Below, piece by piece: positions 53,745 to 62,050 of a DNA stretch of 64,000 nt (position 1 is its first letter; each line of letters begins with the position of its first letter). The notes beneath the pieces are model-generated. The model had not been told where the DNA came from, ran no database searches, and worked only from the letters and a program-made list of their open reading frames with translations. Origin of the DNA: SCTD01 sp963784675 (lineage in GTDB: Bacteria > Actinomycetota > Actinomycetes > Mycobacteriales > SCTD01); the NCBI GenBank assembly GCA_963784675.1, contig CAWASE010000023.1:1-64000 (forward strand), given 5' to 3'. A program made the translations under genes and the position numbers.

Positions 53745-54945
53745 TCACTCGACCAGCCGGCGCACCACGGCGTCGGCCAACAACCTCCCGCGGAGCGTCA
53801 GCACGGCGCGTCCGGCCTCGTGCTCGACGGCTTCCAGCAGCCCGTCATCGACCAGCTGTGCGGCGGCCGAACGTCCGTCTGCCGACAGCACCTCGTGGTC
53901 CAGACCCGACCGCAGCCGCACCTCCAGCAGGATCCGCTCCACGCGTCGGTCGGCCGCGCCCAGCACCTCACGGCCGGCCCCCGGCGAGATGCCGCTGTCC
54001 ACCCGCGTCTGGTAGGTGCCGGGGTGCCGGACGTTCCACCACCGCACCCCGCCGACGTGGCTGTGCGCCCCGGGACCGATCCCCCACCAGTCGCCGCCCT
54101 GCCAGTAGCCGAGGTTGTGCCGACAGGGGACGCCCCAGTTGCTGACCTCGTACCAGCCGAGATCACCCAGGGTCCGCTCGGCCGCGAGATACCGGTCGGC
54201 GAGCACGTCGTCGTCGGGCGCCGGCAGCACGCCCTTGGCGACCTGGCGGGCCAGGCGCGTGCCGTCCTCGACGATCAGCGCGTACGCCGAGACGTGCGTC
54301 GGCGCCGCGGCCCGCACGGCGTCCAGGGACCGCTGCCAGTCGTCGTCGCTCTCGCCCGGCGTGCCGTAGATGAGGTCCAGGCTGACCTGCTCGAACCCGG
54401 CCGCGACGGCATCCCGGACGGCCTGCTGCGGGCGCCCCGGCGTGTGCGTCCGGTCCAGGATCTGCAGCACGTGGGGGACGGCGGACTGCATGCCGAGCGA
54501 GATCCGGGTGAAACCGCCGGCGCGCAGGGCCGCCAGCGCGGCGAGGTCGACCGAGTCCGGGTTGGCCTCGGTCGTCACCTCGGCGTCGACGGCCAGGCCG
54601 AACTCCGCGCGGACGACGTCGAGCACCCGCACCAGGTCCGAAGGTGGCAGCAGCGTGGGGGTGCCGCCGCCGACGAAGACGGTGTCGACCACGGGTGCGT
54701 CTGCCCCAGCACGCGTCGAGCCAGTCGCACCTCGGCGATGGCGGCGTCGGCGTAGGAGGCCTGGAGCGCACCGCCGCCGAGCCGCTGCCGAGGTAGGTGT
54801 TGAAGTCGCAGTAGCCGCACCGGGAGGCGCAGAAGGGCACGTGCAGATACAGCCCGAACGGGCGCGTGCCCAGTCCGTCCCTCGCCTGCGGCGGGAGCGA
54901 GCCGTCAGCGGGGACGGGCTCGCCGTCGGGCAGGACGCTGGGCAT
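53745..54945 (-). CDS. hemW: Radical SAM haem chaperone HemW (oxygen-independent coproporphyrinogen oxidase-like), two frameshifts
   Basis: About 400 residues after correction. PFGLYLHVPFCASRCGYCDFNTYLG holds the radical SAM CxxxCxxC. The frame changes near 54775 (then SYADAAIAEVRLARRVL) and near 54700 (then VDTVFVGGGTPTLLPPSDL). The rest is intact: EANPDSVDLAALAALRAGGFTRISLGMQS, VSLDLIYGTPGES, VSAYALIVEDGT, YEVSNWG, RHNLGYWQGGDWWGIGPGAHSHV. In other bacteria HemW delivers haem to respiratory enzymes and does not oxidise coproporphyrinogen. It lies between the hrcA block and lepA, as in other actinobacteria. Confidence 0.93.
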
Positions 54946-54960
54946 GCCGACCAGTCTGCG

Positions 54961-56250
54961 TCACGGCCTCGTGCCGTCCGGGGTCCGCGAGAGCGGCGGA
55001 CGGGCGGCGGACGCGAGGCACGCGCCGGCCCCCAGCGCCACGACCACGGCCAGCAGCGCGTCCAGGATGCCGAAGCGGTCTGCGAGCAGACCGATCAGCG
55101 GCGGACCGGCCAGGAAGGCGGTGTAGCCGATGCTCGAGACGACCGCGACCCGCACGCCGGCGTGGGCGCCCTCGTCGGCGGCAGCGCTCATGCCCACCGG
55201 GAAGCCCAGGCTCGCCCCCAGCCCCCACAGCACGGCCCCGAGCAACGCCGTCGTCACCGAACCGCCGAAGACGAACAGCAGCACACCGCCGAGGGCGAGC
55301 AGGGCCGTCAGGCGCAAGCAGGCGGCCCGGCCGTAACGATCGAGCAGCGCGGTGCCGAACCACCGTCCGGTCGTCATGGCGGCGACGAAGACTCCGAAAC
55401 CCAGCGCGCCGACCTGCTCGCGGGTGTCCAGCCCGTCGACCAGGGCGACCCCGATCCACTCGTTCGCCGTCCCCTCGGTGAACGCGAAGGCCAGCACCAG
55501 CAACCCGATCGCGAGGGTTCGCGGCTCCCGCCACGCCTGCGCCGGACGCAGGCGGGTCGTCGGTATCGCCCCGTCGACGACGGGCACAGGCGCGAGGAAG
55601 CGACCGGCGGCCAGCCACACGACTGCTGCGGACAGGACCGCGACCGCCGCCAGGTGCGGCAGGGTGCCGATTCCGAGGTGCAGGCCGGCGGCGCCCACCA
55701 GCGCTCCGAGGACGGTGCCGATGCTGAAGCCCGCGTGCAGGCGCGGCATCAGGCTGCGGCCCAGCCGCCGCTCCACGGCAGCGCCGTGGACGTTCATCGC
55801 CACGTCCCAGAGCCCTGACCCGACGCCGAGCGCGAGCAGGCCGACGACGACCAGACCGGTGGGCAGCAGTGCCGGACGACCTTCGCCGAGCGCACTGCCG
55901 GCGCCGACCAGGACCAGCCCGGCGGTAGCGACCAGGACAGCGCCGCGCACCGTCCTCGCCACGCCGAAACGGTGCTCGACCGCCCCGGCCACCGGCAGGG
56001 CGGACACCGCCCCGGCAGCCAGGGCGAGCAGCACCAGCCCCAGCTGTCCCGGCGTCAGGCCCAGCGCCGCCTTCGTCGTGGGGATCCGGGCGACCCAGGT
56101 GGCGTAGACGAGGCCGTTGACGACGAAGGCGGCCGTCGCGGCGTAGCGGGCGTCGCGCAGCAGGCCGGCCGTGCCGACTGTGCCGACTGTGCCGACTGTG
56201 CCGGGTGTGGAGGCTGCTCGTCCTGCCCCGACGTCGACCACCTGGTTCAC
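54961..56250 (-). CDS. MFS transporter
   Basis: 429 residues, 12 membrane helices. FVVNGLVYATWVARIPTTKAALGLTPGQLGLVLLALAAGAV is a typical start for the bypass-of-stop-codon/YfkF-like sugar-type MFS group. A TVGTVGTVGT tract near residue 18-27 comes from a 9-base tandem repeat. GTG 56250 is used; a later start after the repeat is possible. Substrate unknown. It ends 16 bases before the hemW start. Confidence 0.88.
   Translation of the reverse strand: MNQVVDVGAGRAASTPGTVGTVGTVGTAGLLRDARYAATAAFVVNGLVYATWVARIPTTKAALGLTPGQLGLVLLALAAGAVSALPVAGAVEHRFGVARTVRGAVLVATAGLVLVGAGSALGEGRPALLPTGLVVVGLLALGVGSGLWDVAMNVHGAAVERRLGRSLMPRLHAGFSIGTVLGALVGAAGLHLGIGTLPHLAAVAVLSAAVVWLAAGRFLAPVPVVDGAIPTTRLRPAQAWREPRTLAIGLLVLAFAFTEGTANEWIGVALVDGLDTREQVGALGFGVFVAAMTTGRWFGTALLDRYGRAACLRLTALLALGGVLLFVFGGSVTTALLGAVLWGLGASLGFPVGMSAAADEGAHAGVRVAVVSSIGYTAFLAGPPLIGLLADRFGILDALLAVVVALGAGACLASAARPPLSRTPDGTRP
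56171..56202. repeat. 9-base tandem repeat, 3.5 copies
   Basis: gtgccgact is repeated at 56171, 56180 and 56189, with a partial copy at 56198. In the MFS gene it encodes alternating Thr-Val-Gly near the N-terminus, outside the membrane helices, so length changes would keep the frame. Confidence 0.9.
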
Positions 56251-56285
56251 GGTACGTCCGGATCCGGGCTGGAGGATCGCTGGCC

Positions 56286-58310
56286 TCAGGCGAGCAGGTC
56301 CGGTGTCTGCCAGGGCTCACCGAGGACGTGCGTGGCCAGGAACGCCAGCACCGTCTCGTACCAGAGCCGCGCGTGCTGCGGCGTGAGGATCCAGTGGTTC
56401 TCGTCCGGGAAGTAGAGGAAGCGGTGCGGCAGGGCCGCCGGGTCCGGCGCCCGGGAGACCAGGTCCCACCACAGCCGCAGACCCTCGCCGATCGGGACGC
56501 GGTAGTCCTTGTCGCCGTGGATGACCAGGACCGGCGAGGTGATCGCGTCGGCGTACCGGCTCGGGCTGTTGCTGCCCGCGTCATCTCAGGGGTCATCTCG
56601 CGGGACCAGTAGTAGGACGCGTCGGTCGTCCCGCCGAACTGCTCCAGGTCCCACAGGCTGGCGTGCGTCACGACGGCGGCGAAGCGGTCGGTGTGGCCGG
56701 CGATCCAGTTGGCCATGTAGCCGCCGAAGGAGCCGCCCATCGCGGCGGTGCGCGACGCGTCGACCGCCGGCGTGCTCCGCGGCGGCGTCGGTGAGCGTCA
56801 TCAGGTCGGTGTACGGGCGCCGCCCCAGTCGCCCCAGCCCGCCGACCATGTCGCGGCCGTAGCCGGTGGACAGCGCCGGGTCGGGCAGCAGCACCGCGTA
56901 GCCGCGGGCCGCCATCAGCCACGGGTTCCAGCGCCAGGACCAGCCGTTCCACGACGACAGCGGTCCGCCGTGCACCCACAGCAGCAGCGGGTGCGGGCCG
57001 TCCCCCCGGGCGGGACGCCAGCCAGGATCGCAGCGGCGTGCCGTCCTGCGGCCGTGGCCGTCGACCTCGGTGAGCGCGCCGGACGGGGGCGCGCACGTGG
57101 CGGGCGACGGCAGCAGGACGGCACCCCGGGGCCAGCGGGTCGAAGCGGACCAGCCCCTGGCGCGGCGTCGAACGCGTCGCGGATCGCGTAGCCCGTCCGT
57201 CCGTCGGGAGCGACACGGACACTGCCGTAGTGGCCGTCGTCGGTCGTCAGCCGCATGACGTGCCCGGTCGCGACCTCGACGCGGAACACCGGGGCGCGGC
57301 CGCCGTCGTCCGCGGTCACCAGCAGGGCCGTGCCGTCGGGGGTCCAGGTGAGCTCGCTCGGCCACCGGTCCCAGCCGCGGCGAGCCGGCGCGCGGGAGCG
57401 GAGCCGTCGAGTGGGGACGAGCACGAGGTGGCGGTCCGGCGGCAGGTCGGGCGTGCTCCGCGTCTCCCGGACGAAGGCGACCGTGCCGCCGTCGGGGGAC
57501 ACCTGCTGGCCGCCGCAGTCGCTCGTCCCGTCATCGTGCAGCACGCGGCGTCCCCCGGTGGCGACGTCGATCGCGACCAGCGTCTGGCGGGACGAACCGT
57601 ACGGCTCGGCGACCGTCCACCTGGTGAGCACCGTGCGGCCGTCCGGCGTCAGCGCCGGAGCGGCGCCGTGCAGCGCGCGACCGGGGCTCGGGGTCAGGTC
57701 GCGCCAGACGACGGGACCGACCGCGCTCAGGTCGCCGACGAGCAGGCGTTCCTGGCCGGCTCCCAGGTCACGGTCCCAGTAGCCGGACCGGATAGCCGCT
57801 GTGCAGGACCGCCTCGACCTTGGCGTCCTTGCGCGCCTTGCGCCGGGTCGCCTCGCTCTCGGCGTCCGTCGAGGCCGGCAGCGTGTCGCTGAGCACGACG
57901 ACGACGCCGGCCTGCCGGGCGACGTCGTGCGCGCTGAACCCGCCGGGGCGCGTGCCCACGACGCGGGCCTCGCCCGACGAGGGCAGGGACCACAGCGCAG
58001 CGGGAACGTCGTCCTCGGGCTCACCCTGCGGGTCCGGGCGCGCCGAGACGAACAGCACCTCGCCGTCCGGCGCGAAGACCGGACCGCCCTCGGCCTTGGC
58101 GCTGCGGGTCAGGCGCCGGGCCGGCCTCGCGCCGGCCGGGTCGACCTCCCACAGCGCCGTCAGCCACCGGGTGCCCTTGACGTCCAGCGTGGCGACGGTC
58201 GTGACCAGACGCGTGCCGTCCGGACTGAGGTCGAGTCCGGCGATGCGTGCCACGGCCGCGAAGGCAGCGAGGTCGCGGTAGGGATCGTCGGCAGCAGAGG
58301 GGTCGGTCAT
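56286..58310 (-). CDS. S9 family prolyl oligopeptidase-like peptidase, several frameshifts
   Basis: About 674 codons in total; the indels sum to a multiple of three. The N-terminal beta-propeller (MTDPSAADDPYRDLAAFAAVARIAGLDLSPDGTRLV to WDRDLG, LTWTPDGTALLVTADD, GSVRVAPDGRTGYAIRD) leads to the hydrolase domain: LLLWVHGGPLSSWNGWSWRWNPW, then AMGGSFGGYMANWIAGH with the nucleophilic Ser, VIHGDKDYRVPIGEGLRLWW (Asp) and FPDENHWIL (His). The phase changes near 57775, 57385, 57160, 57010, 56770, 56580 and 56500. The triad is complete, so the gene is probably functional in the organism. It cleaves short peptides. Confidence 0.87.
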
Positions 58311-58368
58311 CGCTGGAGCCTGCCATCTCGCGACCCTTCGCGGACCGGCTTCCTGGCTTGCGAGCCGG

Positions 58369-60192
58369 TTACTTGCCGGCGGTCTCGGCTCCGGTCGACA
58401 GCGCGGCGATGAACGCCTCCTGGGGAACCTCGACGCGGCCGACCATCTTCATCCGCTTCTTGCCCTCCTTCTGCTTCTCGAGCAGCTTGCGCTTGCGGGT
58501 GATGTCACCGCCGTAGCACTTGGCCAGCACGTCCTTGCGGATGGCCCGGATGTTCTCGCGGGCGATGACGCGCGCACCGATGGCCGCCTGGATCGGCACC
58601 TCGAAGTTCTGCCGCGGGATGAGCTCGCGCAGCTTGGACGCCATCGAGGTGCCGTAGGCATAGGCCTTGTCCTTGTGGACGATGGCGGAGAACGCGTCGA
58701 CCGGCTCGCTCTGCAGCAGGATGTCGACCTTCACCAGGTCCGACGCCTGCTCGCCGGACAGCTCGTAGTCCAGCGACGCGTAGCCCTTGGTCCGCGACTT
58801 CAGCTGGTCGAAGAAGTCGAAGATGATCTCGCCCATCGGCAGCAGGTAGCGCAGCTCCACCCGGTCCTCGGACAGGTAGTCCATGCCCTGCAGCACCCCG
58901 CGGCGCCCTTGGCACAGCTCCATGACCGTGCCGACGTACTCGCTGGGCAGCAGCACCATCGCCTTCGCGACCGGCTCGAGGATCTCCGCGATCTTCCCGC
59001 CGGTGGGCCAGTCGCTCGGGTTGGTGACCACGACCGTCTCTCCGCTCTCCAGCACCACGTTGTAGACCACGTTCGGCGCGGTCGAGATCAGCGCCAGACC
59101 GGCTTCGCGCTCCAGCCGCTCGCGCACGATCTCCAGGTGCAGCAGTCCGAGAAAGCCGACGCGGAAGCCGAACCCGAGCGCGAGCGAGGTCTCCGGCTCG
59201 TACACCAGGGCCGCGTCGTTCAGGCGCAGCTTGTCCAGCGCCTCGCGCAGCGCCGGATACTCGCTGCCGTCGAGCGGATACAGGCCGGAGAACACCATCG
59301 GCTTGGGGTCCTGGTACCCGCCGAGCGACTCGGTCGCCGCGTTGCGCACGGTGGTGAGGGTGTCGCCGACCCGCGCCTGCCGGACGTTCTTCACCCCGGG
59401 GATCACATAGCCGACCTCGCCGGCCGACAGGAACTCCGTCGGTTTCATGTCCGGGCTGACGACCCCCACCTCGAGGATCTCGTGCGCGTTCTGCGTGCTC
59501 ATCATCAGCCCGCGGTCCTTGGTCGACAGCTGTCCGTCGAACACGCGCACGTAGGTGATGACGCCGCGGTAGCTGTCGTAGACGGAGTCGAAGATCATGG
59601 CCCGGGCGGGGCTGTCGACCCGGCCCATCGGTGCCGGGATGTCACGCACGATCGCGTTCAGGACGTCAGGCACGCCCTCGCCGGTCTTGGCGCTGATCCG
59701 CAGGACGTCCTCGGGCTCACATCCGATGATCTTGGCGATCTCGATCGCGTACTTCTCCGGCTGCGCCGCCGGCAGGTCGATCTTGTTCAGCACCGGGATG
59801 ATGTGCAGGTCGTTCTCCAGCGCCAGGTACAGGTTGGCCAGCGTCTGGGCCTCGATGCCCTGCGCCGCGTCGACGAGCAGCAGGGTGCCCTCGCAGGCGG
59901 CCAGCGACCGGGACACCTCGTAGGTGAAGTCGACGTGGCCCGGTGTGTCGATCATGTGCAGGACGTAGTCCTTGCCGTCGTCGGCCGTCCACGGCAGGCG
60001 CACGTTCTGCGCCTTGATGGTGATGCCGCGCTCACGCTCGATGTCCATCTTGTCCAGGTACTGCGCGCGCATCTGCCGTGCGTCGACCACCCCGGTGAGC
60101 TGCAGCATGCGGTCGGCCAGCGTCGACTTGCCGTGGTCGATGTGGGCGATGATGCAGAAGTTCCGGATGATCGACGGATCGGTGACAGGCAC
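58369..60192 (-). CDS. lepA: Elongation factor 4 (LepA)
   Basis: 607 residues, intact. G1 AHIDHGKSTLADR, G2 RERGITIKAQ, G3 DTPGHVDFTYEVSR and G4 NKIDLPAA; domains II, III and V follow and the LepA-specific C-terminal domain ends with CYGGDITRKRKLLEKQKEGKKRMK. It binds ribosomes during translation stress or 30S maturation. GTG at 60192 gives MPVTDPSIIRNFCIIAH. Confidence 0.98.
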   Translation of the reverse strand: MPVTDPSIIRNFCIIAHIDHGKSTLADRMLQLTGVVDARQMRAQYLDKMDIERERGITIKAQNVRLPWTADDGKDYVLHMIDTPGHVDFTYEVSRSLAACEGTLLLVDAAQGIEAQTLANLYLALENDLHIIPVLNKIDLPAAQPEKYAIEIAKIIGCEPEDVLRISAKTGEGVPDVLNAIVRDIPAPMGRVDSPARAMIFDSVYDSYRGVITYVRVFDGQLSTKDRGLMMSTQNAHEILEVGVVSPDMKPTEFLSAGEVGYVIPGVKNVRQARVGDTLTTVRNAATESLGGYQDPKPMVFSGLYPLDGSEYPALREALDKLRLNDAALVYEPETSLALGFGFRVGFLGLLHLEIVRERLEREAGLALISTAPNVVYNVVLESGETVVVTNPSDWPTGGKIAEILEPVAKAMVLLPSEYVGTVMELCQGRRGVLQGMDYLSEDRVELRYLLPMGEIIFDFFDQLKSRTKGYASLDYELSGEQASDLVKVDILLQSEPVDAFSAIVHKDKAYAYGTSMASKLRELIPRQNFEVPIQAAIGARVIARENIRAIRKDVLAKCYGGDITRKRKLLEKQKEGKKRMKMVGRVEVPQEAFIAALSTGAETAGK

Positions 60193-60212
60193 CGCTCCAG
60201 ACTACGGACCGC

Positions 60213-60232
60213 CGGACCCGCCATCGGGTCCG
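60213..60232. terminator. Hairpin between the transglutaminase gene and lepA, possible terminator
   Basis: CGGACCC-GCCATC-GGGTCCG gives a 7-base-pair stem with a 6-base loop, downstream of the transglutaminase stop (60273) and upstream of lepA on the minus strand. No T-run is present. Confidence 0.4.
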
Positions 60233-60272
60233 CGCAGAGGGGCGCTGCTCGGCACTGCTCGGCCGGTCTCCC

Positions 60273-61115
60273 TCAGAGCAGTCTGGTCACCTCGACGACG
60301 ACACCCAGCGACTGGGACCCGCCACCGGAGTACACGCCCTTGAGCGGAGTCACGTCGCCGTAGTCGCGACCGCGGGCGACGATCACGTGCCGGTCGCCGG
60401 CCGGCACGCCGTTGGTCGGGTCGAAGGCCCACCACCCTCCGAGCCAGACCTCGACCCAGGCGTGGCTCTCGCCGGTGACCATCTCCCCGATCGCCGCGTC
60501 CGGGCGCGGGTGCAGGTAGCCGCTGACATAGCGCGCCGGCAGTCCTGCCGCCCGCAGCGTTGCCAGGCTGACGTGCGCGATGTCCTGGCAGACGCCGGCG
60601 CCGAGGTCCCACGCCTCGGTCGCGGAGGTGGCGACGCCGGTGGTGCCCTGCCGGTAGGCGACCCGGTCGCGGACCGTCTCGCAGATGCTGCGCGCCGCCG
60701 CGTACGGCAGCTGGTCGGCCGTGAGGGTCGTGGCCAGGTCGGTCAGCGCCTCCCCGGGCAGGGTGCGGGGAGTCGGGGTGAGCAGCTCGACGAAGCGGTC
60801 GCGGACGGCCTCGGTCGCGAGCAGGTCCCACCCGGGGGTCTCCGCCGGCTCGTCCGGGGTCGTCGTGTCGACGACCGACGTCGCCTGCACCTCCAGCGCC
60901 GTGTGCGGGACGTGCACGTCGAAGGAGGTGACCTGCGTTCCCCAGTAGTCCCAGTACCGCTGCTGCCGGCAGTCCGGTGTCGTCTGGACGCGGGCCTCGA
61001 GCGTCGTCTGCTCCAGGCCGGTCATCGGGGTGAGGCGCGCTTCGTTGTAGGAGCGACCCACCTCGGTGTCGTAGCGGTAGCCGGTGGTGTGCCGGATGCG
61101 CAGGCGCGCGCTCAC
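60273..61115 (-). CDS. Transglutaminase-like cysteine protease-fold protein
   Basis: 280 residues. MSARLRIRHTTGYRYDTEVGRSYNEARLTPM is the family N-terminal beta domain. The transglutaminase core has GAGVCQDIAHVSL (Cys), ESHAWVEVWLGGWWAFDPTNG (His, Asp). Such proteins are always next to alpha-E and ATP-grasp partners, as here and, from memory, as in M. tuberculosis Rv2409c-Rv2411c. The trio may build or break an isopeptide bond on an unknown peptide. GTG 61115 overlaps the alpha-E stop. Confidence 0.92.
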   Translation of the reverse strand: MSARLRIRHTTGYRYDTEVGRSYNEARLTPMTGLEQTTLEARVQTTPDCRQQRYWDYWGTQVTSFDVHVPHTALEVQATSVVDTTTPDEPAETPGWDLLATEAVRDRFVELLTPTPRTLPGEALTDLATTLTADQLPYAAARSICETVRDRVAYRQGTTGVATSATEAWDLGAGVCQDIAHVSLATLRAAGLPARYVSGYLHPRPDAAIGEMVTGESHAWVEVWLGGWWAFDPTNGVPAGDRHVIVARGRDYGDVTPLKGVYSGGGSQSLGVVVEVTRLL

Positions 61116-62050
61116 AGACCCGACTCCGCGGACCAGGCCAGGGCGCCGGCGTGGTGAAAGTAGCGGTGGCTCACCGCGTCGCCCACGTCGGAGCAGGTCT
61201 TCTGCAGCCCGTCCAGCAACGAGGGGAGATCGGCGAAAAGGTCCTCGGCCAAGCGGAACTCCAGGTCCGTGCGGGCCCGGCCGAGCATCCGGCGGGAGAT
61301 GTCGTCGACCCCGGTCCGACCGGCGGTCGGGTCCAGCTCGGTGAGGCAGCGCTCGGCCTGCATCATGGCGGCATAGACCGACCGCGGGAAGAGCCGGTCC
61401 AGGACGAGGAACTCGACGACGCGCTCGGCCTCGACCGCAGACCGGTAGGTGCGCAGGTAGGCCTCGTGCGCGCTGCACGACTTGAGCAGCCCCACCCAGC
61501 CGGCGCTGACGTTGGGCTGCCCCGCACGCGCCCAGAGCAGGCGTGCGGTCATGTCGACGCGTTCCAGCGAACGACCCAGCATCAAGAAGCGCCAGCCGTC
61601 GTCGCGCGGCATGGTGCCGTCGATGAGCCCGGACACCATAGCGGCCCGCTCGCGGACGAACCGGAAGAACCCCGGCCCGCCGTGCCGGCCGGTGGCGGCC
61701 TGCTGGGCCGGCAGCGAGTGATACGTGGCGTTCAGGCACTCCCAGAGCTCGCTGGACAGCGCCTCGCGCACACCCCGGGCGTTCTCGCGCGCACCGGCCA
61801 GCGCCCCGACGATGCTCGTGGTGCTGCCTCGCTCGAAGGCCAGCAGCCCGGTGGTGCGCTCGGAGTCCAGCGCGCCCTCCGGCACCGGTACGCCCATGAC
61901 CTGGAGCAGGTCGCGGCAGGCCGTCGGCTCGTGCACCCACGGGTCCTCCAGCAGGGTGGCGACGTGCACGTCCAGCAGCCGGGCGGTGTCCTCGGCGCGT
62001 TCGGTGTAGCGGCCGATCCAGTAGAGCGACTCGGCGACCCGGCTCAGCAC
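61112..62050 (-). CDS. Alpha-E domain protein
   Basis: 312 residues, nearly all helical. MLSRVAESLYWIGRYTERAEDTARLLDVH is the hallmark N-terminus; SLERVDMTARLL and MQAERCLTELDP follow. The domain is found only with ATP-grasp and transglutaminase partners; its role is unproven. GTG 62050 overlaps the ATP-grasp gene end by 7 bases. Confidence 0.92.
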   Translation of the reverse strand: MLSRVAESLYWIGRYTERAEDTARLLDVHVATLLEDPWVHEPTACRDLLQVMGVPVPEGALDSERTTGLLAFERGSTTSIVGALAGARENARGVREALSSELWECLNATYHSLPAQQAATGRHGGPGFFRFVRERAAMVSGLIDGTMPRDDGWRFLMLGRSLERVDMTARLLWARAGQPNVSAGWVGLLKSCSAHEAYLRTYRSAVEAERVVEFLVLDRLFPRSVYAAMMQAERCLTELDPTAGRTGVDDISRRMLGRARTDLEFRLAEDLFADLPSLLDGLQKTCSDVGDAVSHRYFHHAGALAWSAESGL

